Shown: positions 1-6,927, numbered from the stretch's first letter. The stretch is DNA of 13,293 nucleotides from Thermoprotei archaeon (GCA_021158375.1 JAGGUS010000096.1:1-13293), one strand, 5' to 3'. Notes: generated by a model not told the origin, from the sequence alone. A program made the numbers and translations.

Positions 1-362
1 TCTGATATATTGCCCAGTACGCTGACCTCAAATAATACTTGATTTAGTTCTGTAGGCACTAAACTAGGAAATCTAGGATCTTCTGTAGCTGCATCTATTG
101 CTGAGCTTATAGTCGCTTCTACAAGCGGCATTATTGGCTCAGGATAACCCACACATCCCCTTAGGATCTTCCGTCTAACATCAGTCTCTTCATCGACTAT
201 GTACTTACTTATAGTTACGAAGACTCCCCTTCGTTCAAGTAGCTTCTGGGGGGCATTTCTAGGAGTCTTTATACGCCTTCCTTCAGTTAGGAAAGTCCTT
301 ACAGCGCGCCTAGCGAGCTTAACTAAGTATGTCCCCTCATCTGTACTAAGGAACTTCTGCAT
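1..362 (-). CDS. AMMECR1-domain protein (N-terminal 120 residues; runs off left edge)
   Basis: Reading the minus strand from an ATG at 362 gives an open frame to the window edge, so the C-terminal part is missing. The family hallmark LRGCVGYPEPIMPL is at about residues 67-80, followed by VEATISSAIDAATEDPRFP and an EVSVL segment, as in archaeal AMMECR1 proteins of the PH0010 type (about 200 aa when complete). The conserved Cys of LRGC is present. The biochemical role is not established; in many prokaryotes the family belongs to the AmmeMemoRadiSam set with Memo and a radical SAM enzyme. The start is supported by a GGAGATGAGG stretch a few bases upstream. It lies 21 bp downstream of the Mut7-C RNase gene on the same strand, so it is probably the third gene of the rqcH operon. 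A radical SAM gene is nearby (3239-4393) but on the other strand. Family assignment is firm; function is open. Confidence 0.92.
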   Translation of the reverse strand, partial: MQKFLSTDEGTYLVKLARRAVRTFLTEGRRIKTPRNAPQKLLERRGVFVTISKYIVDEETDVRRKILRGCVGYPEPIMPLVEATISSAIDAATEDPRFPSLVPTELNQVLFEVSVLGNIS

Positions 363-383
363 GAAACCTCATCTCCTTGATAG

Positions 384-881
384 CTATCTAGAGTTTATGT
401 CTAAAAGCTTTGATATCTCTTTTGCCCTCTTCAATATGTTTAATATAGACCTGAAGTGCTTACCTCGCCAATAAATTTGTTTACATGTAGGACATATCCA
501 GTATTCCTCCTTACTCACTGGTGGTCTCCACGTAGTCATATTTAGTTCTTCAAACTCGCTAGCAAGTACATGTTTCAATAGGGTATTACAGTGAGGGCAT
601 CTAGACTTATTAGGATCTATTACCAATCTTATACCGTATTTTCTAGCTAGTTGTGCTAACCAAACTTCAAGTCTCTCTCCCTTGATAAGGAGAGCACTAG
701 CTCCTCTCTTTATTGCTCTCTCTAATAAACCTCGATCTCGAGTTAATATTATCCTCTTTTCCTTCAGTGCACGTTCTATCAATTCATCATCATCTTCATG
801 AGGAAGGTACTCTGTATCCAAACCTAATATCCTTAACCAACGGGCGAGATTCCCTAGCATCGAATCTACCAGAAATTTTAT
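384..881 (-). CDS. Mut7-C (PIN-fold) RNase domain protein with C-terminal zinc ribbon
   Basis: This is a Mut7-C/DUF82 family protein (COG1656), predicted to be a metal-dependent ribonuclease with a PIN-like fold. The sequence shows MLGNLARWLRILGLDTEYL, a DDDEL acidic patch, ILTRDRGLL with the typical Asp, and a C-terminal zinc ribbon CPHC...CPTC followed by YWRGKH. Translated from the first ATG (860) it is 158 aa and lacks the usual N-terminal strand FLVDSMLG. That strand, with its conserved acidic residue, is encoded in frame just upstream (IKFLVDS), so translation must begin at a non-ATG codon: ATA at 881, ATA at 890, or CTG at 872. I give the 881 start as the family-length choice. The frame is closed upstream by TAG at 891-893, which is also the rqcH stop. 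A GAGGTGAT Shine-Dalgarno within the last rqcH codons suggests translational coupling. Family is sure; the exact start is not. Confidence 0.9.
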   Translation of the reverse strand: MKFLVDSMLGNLARWLRILGLDTEYLPHEDDDELIERALKEKRIILTRDRGLLERAIKRGASALLIKGERLEVWLAQLARKYGIRLVIDPNKSRCPHCNTLLKHVLASEFEELNMTTWRPPVSKEEYWICPTCKQIYWRGKHFRSILNILKRAKEISKLLDINSR

Positions 882-890
882 CTCCCCTAT

Positions 891-2879
891 CTAATCACCT
901 CTTCTTCCTTTCCTTATTATGAGCGAAGAGCCCGGTATTAAAGATATTATGTAATCGATTCTTATTTTTTCCAGCATCTGCCTCATCTCTTCCTCTACAT
1001 TATTTATGAAGAATTTGTATATGAACTTAGCTATCTCACTTTTCGACAAATTCCCTGGAACTAACTCAACCCATAAATTACATCTCCTTCTTACTACTGA
1101 AGGAGGTCCAGCGATAATCAATGCTTCATCACTTGGAGAGACGCCTATCCCTAGGATTAATGGAACATTTTTTATGTAGTTTCTCTTCCCCCTTATCATA
1201 AAGGCGCCTTTCGGTAAATACTCTCCAGGCGGAGGGGATTTAGATACTTGGTTTCCTTTAACCCAGTATACATCGATCGCACTCATACCTAGTTTCCAAG
1301 CCCGTGAGTAGGCTGCAGCAAATTGTGCTGCTTCATATATTTCATCTTCACTTATCTCCTTTTCATCTACTTTAAGTACTACTGCTGGTGCGCCGTGTAT
1401 ATCTGCATGGAAGAAGAGATCATTGTCAGTAAGATATCTTCTGACTATTAGTTCGTTTTGCTTGAAGTCTCTACCCCCTATGACTACATGGCCGTTGGAA
1501 GTAATAAACCAGTGAAACTTTTCGAACCACCTTAGCTTCCTCCTTAATACTGGTTTTTCTTCGACTACTTCCTCTTTTGAGAGCTTCTTTAATTCTTCCT
1601 CTTTTTCTTTAAGTACCTCATATATTCTCTTTACTTTGCGCTCATATTCCTTAGAGAGATCATAAAACCTGCCTGCATTCTCTTGAGCTGATGCCATTAG
1701 ATTTAATGGTATCTCATACCCATTAACTATTAATATTATCTTGCTCTCAGAGGGAACAATACCTTTTATGTAACTTGCCAGCTCTTTGTCCTTTTTAATT
1801 ACACCTTCTACATCTTTCCATTTTCGATAGGACTCTTTTAGGTTTCTCACTCTTTCAAGTAAGAAGTTCACTAAGTTAAGTCTAGCAAATACTTGATCCG
1901 CCATTTCCCTATATCGTTTAGCTAACCGAGTATATTCATCTAAACGCTTCCTGCACTCCTGGATTTCTCTTAATATCTTCTCCTTTTTCTTCTCTATCTT
2001 CTCTTGGCCTTTTTCCTTTTTAGTATGTAGTATAACTTTAATGAAGTATTCATCTACGGCTTCATTAAAGCTTGAATATTCTTCTACATTGATACCTTTC
2101 TCTTCCAAGTGTAGAAGTCTTATAGGAGCGAAATTTATGTAGCTCCCATTCTTTACGAATATGTAACCTTTCCTCTCTCTTATTGCTTCATCAAGCAACT
2201 CACGATACATATTAACAATGTTTGCTACATCATCTAAGTTGACTTTCTTAACTTCCTTTTTCTTATCTATACTACATCTGAAACATATCTCCTCTGCAAT
2301 TTCACTAGGTATTCCTAGTCGAACTACCATGTTCCTAATGAGCTCTCCTCGTCCATTTTTCAGGTATTCTAATACCTCTTCTGGAGAACTTCTTAGTACA
2401 TCTATATATGATTTAGGTGGAGGTACGTATTTTGCCCTTGGAAGTATTACGCGATCCTTCATTCTCGCAGGATTTAGTGCGATCTCTATTTCCTTATCTT
2501 CATTTAGCAGTATAAGGTTTCCCTCTCTTATCAATTCTAGCACGAGATAGTGTACGCTATTAGCCTTCCTTATCTTAAGGGAAATTATCCTATCATCATT
2601 TATTTGTGTAACTTCCTCAATTCTACCTTGTCTTAGTCTTTTTCGTAACGCTCTGCATAAGTTAGGAGGCATAGTAGGTTTCTCATATTCATATTTCGTT
2701 AAGTTAAAACGATATGGGGGCTCTAATATTAGATCTTTTCTTCCTTCCTGAGTGTGTATTTTAATTATGAATGTGGAGTTAGATTGATAGATGTTGGATA
2801 TTATACCTCCTCTAACTAATTGACTTACCTCGCTAACCAATACCTTAGTATCGAATGATGATAAGCGGGTTTTTAGCAT
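891..2879 (-). CDS. rqcH: RqcH/NEMF-type ribosome quality control protein (NFACT family)
   Basis: This is a 662-residue NFACT protein, homologous to bacterial RqcH and eukaryotic NEMF/Rqc2. These bind stalled 60S/50S-peptidyl-tRNA complexes, and some add C-terminal tails to the stalled chain. The N-terminal NFACT-N domain carries a DDR triad at about residues 95-97, matching the Asp-Arg pair (D97/R98) that B. subtilis RqcH needs for tRNA recruitment and tailing, so tailing competence is plausible. A helix-hairpin-helix-like segment (about 173-210) follows, then a charged coiled-coil middle domain (about 285-440). The NFACT-R domain (from about 455) has WFITSNGHVVIGGRD, QNE and HADIHGAP. The frame is open to a TTG at 2939, but ATG at 2879 fits the family N-terminus (MLKTRLSSFD) and has a GGTG 9 bases upstream; the longer version would run through the divergent gene's start. 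It is first in the operon with the RNase and AMMECR1 genes. Confidence 0.95.
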   Translation of the reverse strand: MLKTRLSSFDTKVLVSEVSQLVRGGIISNIYQSNSTFIIKIHTQEGRKDLILEPPYRFNLTKYEYEKPTMPPNLCRALRKRLRQGRIEEVTQINDDRIISLKIRKANSVHYLVLELIREGNLILLNEDKEIEIALNPARMKDRVILPRAKYVPPPKSYIDVLRSSPEEVLEYLKNGRGELIRNMVVRLGIPSEIAEEICFRCSIDKKKEVKKVNLDDVANIVNMYRELLDEAIRERKGYIFVKNGSYINFAPIRLLHLEEKGINVEEYSSFNEAVDEYFIKVILHTKKEKGQEKIEKKKEKILREIQECRKRLDEYTRLAKRYREMADQVFARLNLVNFLLERVRNLKESYRKWKDVEGVIKKDKELASYIKGIVPSESKIILIVNGYEIPLNLMASAQENAGRFYDLSKEYERKVKRIYEVLKEKEEELKKLSKEEVVEEKPVLRRKLRWFEKFHWFITSNGHVVIGGRDFKQNELIVRRYLTDNDLFFHADIHGAPAVVLKVDEKEISEDEIYEAAQFAAAYSRAWKLGMSAIDVYWVKGNQVSKSPPPGEYLPKGAFMIRGKRNYIKNVPLILGIGVSPSDEALIIAGPPSVVRRRCNLWVELVPGNLSKSEIAKFIYKFFINNVEEEMRQMLEKIRIDYIISLIPGSSLIIRKGRRGD

Positions 2880-2938
2880 ATGGAAGAGCACCGCAAGCTT
2901 AATGTACGTAATGTGGGATAATAAGTTTAGTGATCTCA
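2880..2938. promoter_or_regulatory. Divergent promoter region between rqcH and the EMC6-like gene
   Basis: These 59 bases separate two divergent start codons and must hold both promoters unless transcripts are leaderless from further inside. TATA-like candidates are weak: TTATTATC on the minus strand (about 2917-2924) about 40 bases before rqcH, and CTTAATG on the plus strand (about 2898-2904) about 40 bases before the EMC6-like gene. The plus-strand GTGATC at 2930-2935 is a Shine-Dalgarno match 3 bases before the ATG at 2939, at near-ideal geometry, which argues that the GTG at 2930 is part of the ribosome binding site and not the start. Existence of the region is certain; the exact boxes are guesses. 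Confidence 0.5.
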
Positions 2939-3214
2939 ATGAGGAGGGAGGATGCTCTCTACATAATGAGACTTATCTTAGGTATAGTTTTTGGCACTTT
3001 ATGCGGTATCTTCGGGTTAACAGGTCTTTCAGGACTGCTAGTAGGAGTTTCTGGATATTTGCTTTCCTATTATGTAGCTAGAATTATGGGTTTTAGTCCC
3101 CTCTTAATGAAAAAGCTTAGAAGTATATACTTTGAGGGGGCCTTAGAATATTTTGCTGCATGGTTCCTTCTATGGACTTTAATGTATACCCTTCTTAAAG
3201 CTCCGAAAATGTAA
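2939..3214 (+). CDS. EMC6/Rab5ip-like small membrane protein
   Basis: This is a 91-residue hydrophobic protein that I match to the EMC6 (Rab5-interacting protein, PF07019) family. Eukaryotic EMC6 is a core subunit of the ER membrane protein complex, an insertase; archaeal EMC6-like proteins are known but poorly studied. Visible similarities are the GTLCGIFGLTGLSGLLVG stretch (human EMC6 has GATAGILGLTGLYGFIF) and a C-terminal FLLWTLMYTLL segment (human LFWTFLYGM). Three membrane segments are apparent, at about residues 8-25, 27-45 and 68-85, with a basic loop (MKKLRS) between the second and third. The start is ATG 2939, preceded by GTGATC at ideal distance; an in-frame GTG at 2930 would add three residues. 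It is divergent from rqcH and followed 24 bases later by the radical SAM gene, probably in the same transcript. The expected location is the cytoplasmic membrane; an insertase role is inference from homology. Confidence 0.85.
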   Translation: MRREDALYIMRLILGIVFGTLCGIFGLTGLSGLLVGVSGYLLSYYVARIMGFSPLLMKKLRSIYFEGALEYFAAWFLLWTLMYTLLKAPKM

Positions 3215-3238
3215 ATAGGAGAGTAACCTACAATACTG

Positions 3239-4393
3239 TTGAGAATAATGTTTGAGTACTCTAGAATTCTAAGAAAGAAGAAATGTATACTATGTGGAAA
3301 GGAAAGTCGGGTAATATCTGAAACTATTGGTATATGTGCTGATTGCCTTAGAGAGAACGCTCAAGAGGCCCTTAAGATAGCGATGAAAGCTCATGAGCGA
3401 AGCAGGAAGCGGTTCGGACTACCAACTGCGCCACCTAGAGATAAAGATGGAATACTATGTAAGGGCTGTGCTCTTGAGTGTAGAATTGGTAATGGAAATA
3501 CTGGTTACTGTGGTCTTGTAAAGAACGTAGATGGGCATCTCATAAGGTTGGCAGGTACTCCTGATAAGGGTATCTTAGAATGGTATTATGATCCTTTGCC
3601 TACGAACTGCGTAGCTGATTGGGTATGTCCTGGCTGTACTGGTGTTGGTTATCCTAAATATTCCTATTCTAGAAGTGGGCCTGAATATGGATATTATAAT
3701 CTTGCAGTATTTTATGGTGCTTGCAATTTAGATTGCCTCTTCTGCCAAAACTGGCATTATAGAAAGCTTGCTAGTTCCTTATCACCATTAGTTAGCTCAG
3801 AGGAGTTAGCCTCTCATGTAACGCCTAATGTTTCATGCATATGTTATTTTGGAGGAGACCCTTCCCCTCAAATGGCTCATGCAATAGCTACTAGCCTTAA
3901 GGCTTTAGAGAGGAATAAAGGAAGGATATTAAGAATATGCTGGGAGACAAATGGCCTTATGAATAAAGGCATGCTTAAAGTTGCTGTAGAGCTTTCCTTA
4001 GAGACTGGAGGTATTGTTAAATTCGACATAAAGGCATGGTCTAATGCTATTTATAAGGCCCTTACAGGGATAGATAACAAGGCATTATGGGAGAACATAA
4101 AGCTTGCATCGCAATACATCTCTGAAAGAAAGACCCCACCCTTAATAGTTGCTAGCACCTTATTAGTACCGGGCTATGTGGACGTAGAGGAGGTCAGAGC
4201 AATTGCTGAATTCCTAGCAGATATAGATCGCGACATACCGTACAGCCTGCTTGCTTTTCATCCGGATTATATGCTTAGAGACCTACCTCCTACAAGTTAC
4301 GCCCATGCAAAACGATGTCTTACAGTAGCGAAGGAAGCAGGTTTAAGAAACGTACATATAGGCAATATATGGCTTTTAAGTGAGTACTATTAG
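3239..4393 (+). CDS. Cysteine-rich radical SAM protein (COG1180/PflA-like)
   Basis: A 384-residue radical SAM enzyme. The 4Fe-4S motif CxxxCxxC is ACNLDCLFC (Cys162, 166, 169), followed by QNW, typical of PflA/AmrS-like activases, and then FGGDPSPQ (about 204-211), the GGE-like SAM-binding motif. Ahead of the barrel are more Cys groups: CILC...CADC (16, 19, 33, 36), a zinc-ribbon-like pair; CKGCALEC...YC (74, 77, 81, 91), as seen at the head of AmmeMemoRadiSam-type enzymes; and CVADWVCPGC (124, 130, 133). The substrate is unknown. An AMMECR1-domain gene lies in the same window but on the opposite strand, and no Memo homologue is visible, so membership of the AmmeMemoRadiSam system is only suggestive. 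TTG at 3239 has an AGGAG 17 bases upstream; ATG at 3248 is the alternative start and has no clear ribosome binding site. It follows the EMC6-like gene closely. Confidence 0.9.
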   Translation: MRIMFEYSRILRKKKCILCGKESRVISETIGICADCLRENAQEALKIAMKAHERSRKRFGLPTAPPRDKDGILCKGCALECRIGNGNTGYCGLVKNVDGHLIRLAGTPDKGILEWYYDPLPTNCVADWVCPGCTGVGYPKYSYSRSGPEYGYYNLAVFYGACNLDCLFCQNWHYRKLASSLSPLVSSEELASHVTPNVSCICYFGGDPSPQMAHAIATSLKALERNKGRILRICWETNGLMNKGMLKVAVELSLETGGIVKFDIKAWSNAIYKALTGIDNKALWENIKLASQYISERKTPPLIVASTLLVPGYVDVEEVRAIAEFLADIDRDIPYSLLAFHPDYMLRDLPPTSYAHAKRCLTVAKEAGLRNVHIGNIWLLSEYY

Positions 4394-4415
4394 CTCTTCG
4401 CACTTTTAACGTTAG

Positions 4416-4428
4416 TAAAATATTTTAA
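4416..4428 (+). promoter_or_regulatory. TATA-like promoter element for the YkgJ-type gene
   Basis: The AT run TAAAATATTTTAA is centred about 30 bases before the ATG at 4452. An archaeal TATA box sits about 25 bases before the transcription start, so this would give a leaderless or nearly leaderless mRNA. That agrees with the absence of a good Shine-Dalgarno; only AGGG lies directly before the start. The intervening T6 run (4441-4446) might also terminate the upstream transcript. Confidence 0.5.
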
Positions 4429-4451
4429 CTAGTTAATGCCTTTTTTAGGGC

Positions 4452-4937
4452 ATGTACTTCATACCGCGATTCGATCCAAGACTAAAGTTCGAGTGCGCTA
4501 AATGCGGAAACTGTTGTGGTAGAGGTCTTAATGAATGGCTCTTAGAACTCTACCCTGTTGAAGTAAAGATATTGAGTGAAATGGGATATAGCGATTTAAT
4601 AGTTAAATATGGGGAACACTATTTTCTCAGCAGGAGCAAAGATGGTAGTTGCATCTTTCTCGACAAGGATAATTTATGTATTTTGCGCAAGGAATATGAA
4701 TGGTATCCAGCCAACTGTAGAATCTTTCCGTTTTCCACAACTATCATTAATAACGTGTTAGTAATATATGTCAATATGGACTACGTAAGAAAGGTACGGT
4801 GTAAAGGATTCGGCAGAGGCGCACCTCTTGGCGCTCAAGTGGATAACGTTCTGGATGCACTTAGGGATGTTGGTGTACTTAGGGATTATTTCGTAGTCTC
4901 TCCTTCCTCTTCAGAAGGAGATATCTTAAGTAGGTAA
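4452..4937 (+). CDS. YkgJ family cysteine cluster (CxxCxxCC) protein
   Basis: A 161-residue protein of the YkgJ/Fli-B type (PF03692). It shows the signature FECAKCGNCCGRG (Cys15, 18, 21, 22), then CIFL...CILR (Cys67, 76), PANCRIFPF (Cys89) and a last CKGFGRG (Cys117). These eight cysteines are the family's conserved set, thought to bind zinc or an iron-sulphur cluster. No biochemical function is established for most members; some are linked to lysine-N-methylation of flagellin in bacteria, for which nothing here gives support. The length is normal. It lies 58 bases after the radical SAM gene with its own TATA-like box, so it may be transcribed separately. Its last 17 codons overlap the 3' end of the convergent ribose-1,5-bisphosphate isomerase gene. 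Both reading frames in the overlap are intact, and the conserved Cys region lies entirely before it. Confidence 0.88.
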   Translation: MYFIPRFDPRLKFECAKCGNCCGRGLNEWLLELYPVEVKILSEMGYSDLIVKYGEHYFLSRSKDGSCIFLDKDNLCILRKEYEWYPANCRIFPFSTTIINNVLVIYVNMDYVRKVRCKGFGRGAPLGAQVDNVLDALRDVGVLRDYFVVSPSSSEGDILSR

Positions 4938-5881
4938 TCACTTATTACCCAGCCATATTCCTCTTTTAGTATCAATATAGCAGCTTGTGGTGGTATTATA
5001 CCTTTTTCGGTTATTATTGCATCTATGTAATCTGCTGGAGTTACATCGAATGCAGGATTTCTTACTTTAATTTTAGGATGCTCCTCTAAGAAGGTCTTGG
5101 ATACTACTTCGTTAGGCTCCCTCTCCTCTATTACGACTAACTCTCCAGTTACCGTAGCTGGACTAAATTTATACGTCTCTGCCGCAACGAATACTCTCAC
5201 ACGAGCTTCATGTGCCGCTAGGGCTATTTGAGAAGTACCTATCTTATTGACTACAGCACCGTTTGCTGCAACGGCATCAGCACCTACTATAACTTTATCT
5301 ACTTTCTTCATTATAAGACGTACAGCAGAATCAGGAATTAATGTTACATCTATTCCTTTAGAGGCTAATGTTTTCGCTGTTATAATACCTTGAAACTTCG
5401 GTCTTGTCTCTGTTGCAAAAACTCTTATATCCTTTCCCTCTTCATAAGCTTTTATAATGACGGATAGAGCTGCAGAGCTGTTACAATGGGTAAGTATGGT
5501 ATCGTTGTTTTCTATTCTCCTTGCTCCTATTGCTCCTATAAGTTTTAAAGCCTCTTTAGAACGCGTTATGAATTCGCTTGCAGCGCTTTCAACTATGCTA
5601 CGTGCTTCTTCTACACTAGAAATATAGTTCTTTTTACGCATAAGACGCGAAATTACAAAGTTTATAGCATTAGGCAAAGACACAGCAGTAGGTCTAGTAT
5701 TGAGCAAGATGTTAGCAACAGCCTTTATGTATGATATGTACTCCTCCAACGCATTTCCAGAGTACTTCTCACTTGCTATCTTTAATGCATTAGCTGCACT
5801 ACGCGCTATTCTTCCTGCTCCTCTTATCTTCATGTTCTTTATATTCTCTGCTATTTCTAATACCTCCTTAGGTATGTTCAC
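4886..5881 (-). CDS. Ribose 1,5-bisphosphate isomerase (eIF2B-alpha superfamily)
   Basis: The 331-residue product converts ribose 1,5-bisphosphate to ribulose 1,5-bisphosphate in the archaeal NMP-degradation pathway, between AMP phosphorylase and type III RuBisCO. Diagnostic residues are in place: IRGAGRIARSAANAL (about 19-33), TRPTAVSLPNA (62-72), ILTHCNSS with Cys133, ATETRPKFQG (156-165) and GADAVAANGAVVNKIGTSQ with Asp202. Cys133 and Asp202 fall at the same numbers as the catalytic pair described for the Thermococcus kodakarensis enzyme (about 322 aa). The start is GTG at 5881, overlapping the upstream stop as GTGA. An extended Shine-Dalgarno, GGAGGTGGTGAT, ends 3 bases before it and decides the choice. 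The gene is therefore coupled to its degenerate paralogue upstream. Neither AMP phosphorylase nor RuBisCO is in the window. The 3' end overlaps the convergent YkgJ-type gene. Confidence 0.95.
   Translation of the reverse strand: MNIPKEVLEIAENIKNMKIRGAGRIARSAANALKIASEKYSGNALEEYISYIKAVANILLNTRPTAVSLPNAINFVISRLMRKKNYISSVEEARSIVESAASEFITRSKEALKLIGAIGARRIENNDTILTHCNSSAALSVIIKAYEEGKDIRVFATETRPKFQGIITAKTLASKGIDVTLIPDSAVRLIMKKVDKVIVGADAVAANGAVVNKIGTSQIALAAHEARVRVFVAAETYKFSPATVTGELVVIEEREPNEVVSKTFLEEHPKIKVRNPAFDVTPADYIDAIITEKGIIPPQAAILILKEEYGWVISDYLLKISPSEEEGETTK
4899..4921. repeat. Perfect inverted repeat in the convergent gene overlap
   Basis: TCTCCTTC at 4899-4906 and GAAGGAGA at 4914-4921 are perfect reverse complements with a 7-base loop. 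The hairpin lies inside the 52-bp overlap of the two convergent 3' ends, so it would form in both transcripts. It could stabilise 3' ends or help terminate both. No T-run follows on either strand, so a classic terminator is not shown. Both arms are also simple coding sequence for Ser/Glu-rich tails, so chance is possible. Confidence 0.55.
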
Positions 5882-6882
5882 TTCATCACCACCTCCTTTA
5901 CCTTTAGCTTGAACTCACGTAGCAATTCGTTTACATCGAATATCTCTGGAGGCCATCCATATAATTCTTGTACCACGAAAGGAACTGCTTGCGGAGCTAT
6001 AATGCCTCTTTCAGTTACGATAAGATCTATATACTCTGGTGGAGTGAAATCAAGAACAGGCACGTAGAATTTCACGCCTAGTTTACGTAGTTCAGCAATT
6101 GTACTCCTTGAGAACATCACATTAGGTGTAGTCCTCTCCTCTTCAATAAGCTCGCCGAAAAATGTTTCTGGAGAGAATTTCATTATACTACTGATTATTA
6201 GTACTCTAACTCTAGCCTCATGTGCTACTAAGGATAAAAGTGACGATCCAACTTTTCCTACAACCGCACCGTTAGCTGTTACTGCTTCTGCACCTAATAG
6301 TACTTTATTAACTCCTTTCATGAAATAACGCATTGCGGAATCCACAAAAAGTGTTACTTCTATTCCGAGCTTTTCCAAGTTTTCAGCCATTGTAATACCA
6401 TTAGAAAAAGGTCTAGATTCCGATATGTAGACTTTAATATCCTTTCCTTCTTTGATGGCTGCCTTTAATGTCATGAATACAGAAGTGCTATATCCATGTG
6501 TCATTATTACATCTCCATTCTCTATTCTTTTAGATGCTATGGCGCTTAATGCTTGAAGTGAGTTTATAACTTTCCTCCTTAACTTAACTATTTCTTGAAT
6601 CACTCTATCTATATTACCTTCTTTAGCTTCCTCAAGATAGTAATTAGATCTTTTCAGAAATTCCCTAACAATGTTATGTAATAGAATAGCCGAAGATCTA
6701 ACCTTAGTCACTCTATCAAGATATTCTGCTAAATACCATAATGAATTAACTCCTGCTCTTGATACTAATTCCTCAGCTCGAGATAGCATTATAAGGGCAA
6801 GGGATGTCGAGCTGAGTATTTTCCCTTTTTCATTAAGCTCCTTAATGGCATTTGAGAATAATTCCTCTACATGATCCCTCAT
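5878..6882 (-). CDS. eIF2B-alpha-family protein, catalytically degenerate paralogue of the R15P isomerase
   Basis: This 334-residue protein aligns with its downstream neighbour from about residue 100 on: KRIENGDVIMTHGYST, SESRPFSNG, GAEAVTANGAVVGKVGSS, LTP-like DFTPPEYIDLIVTERGII and PQAVPF. It is an eIF2B alpha/beta/delta superfamily member, but both residues of isomerase catalysis are changed: Gly130 replaces the Cys and Glu199 replaces the Asp. The glycine-rich IRGAGRIAR phosphate-binding stretch is also absent, with GKILSSTSLALIML instead. TH(G/A)YS and GAEAV are what true eIF2B subunits have, so it may be an aIF2B-like regulatory protein or a non-catalytic partner of the isomerase; isomerase activity is unlikely. 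The start is ATG 6882, with a TATA-like box about 38 bases upstream and no clear Shine-Dalgarno. It ends in a 4-base GTGA overlap with the isomerase gene, so the two are co-translated. Confidence 0.9.
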   Translation of the reverse strand: MRDHVEELFSNAIKELNEKGKILSSTSLALIMLSRAEELVSRAGVNSLWYLAEYLDRVTKVRSSAILLHNIVREFLKRSNYYLEEAKEGNIDRVIQEIVKLRRKVINSLQALSAIASKRIENGDVIMTHGYSTSVFMTLKAAIKEGKDIKVYISESRPFSNGITMAENLEKLGIEVTLFVDSAMRYFMKGVNKVLLGAEAVTANGAVVGKVGSSLLSLVAHEARVRVLIISSIMKFSPETFFGELIEEERTTPNVMFSRSTIAELRKLGVKFYVPVLDFTPPEYIDLIVTERGIIAPQAVPFVVQELYGWPPEIFDVNELLREFKLKVKEVVMK

Positions 6883-6913
6883 ATTAGCATTATGCCCTAA
6901 TATTTAGCGAACC

Positions 6914-6925
6914 TATACTTAAAAA
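6914..6925 (-). promoter_or_regulatory. TATA-like box for the eIF2B-like/R15P isomerase operon
   Basis: On the minus strand TTTTTAAGTATA lies between the stop of the 270-aa gene and the ATG at 6882, centred about 38 bases before it. That would give an mRNA leader of roughly a dozen bases. The gap (6883-6927) contains nothing else recognisable. The T5 run could equally act as a weak terminator for the gene upstream. Confidence 0.5.
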
Positions 6926-6927
6926 CC

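Noticed and set aside
199..474. Plus-strand open frame of 91 codons
   Set aside because: It lies antisense across the AMMECR1 and RNase genes, shows no family features, and is best explained as a shadow of real coding sequence.
2880..2939. N-terminal extension of rqcH to the TTG at 2939
   Set aside because: The added 20 residues do not fit the NFACT N-terminus, run through the divergent promoter and start codon, and the ATG at 2879 has a GGTG element upstream.
4441..4446. T6 run as terminator of the radical SAM transcript
   Set aside because: A single short T-run just before the next start codon is possible as an archaeal terminator but cannot be told from AT-rich background.
4859..4886. 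Direct repeat ACTTAGGGAT at 4859-4868 and 4877-4886
   Set aside because: The 18-base offset keeps the reading frame and encodes a repeated Leu-Arg-Asp in the YkgJ-type protein. It is too short and has no partner sites, so it is probably chance or protein-level similarity.
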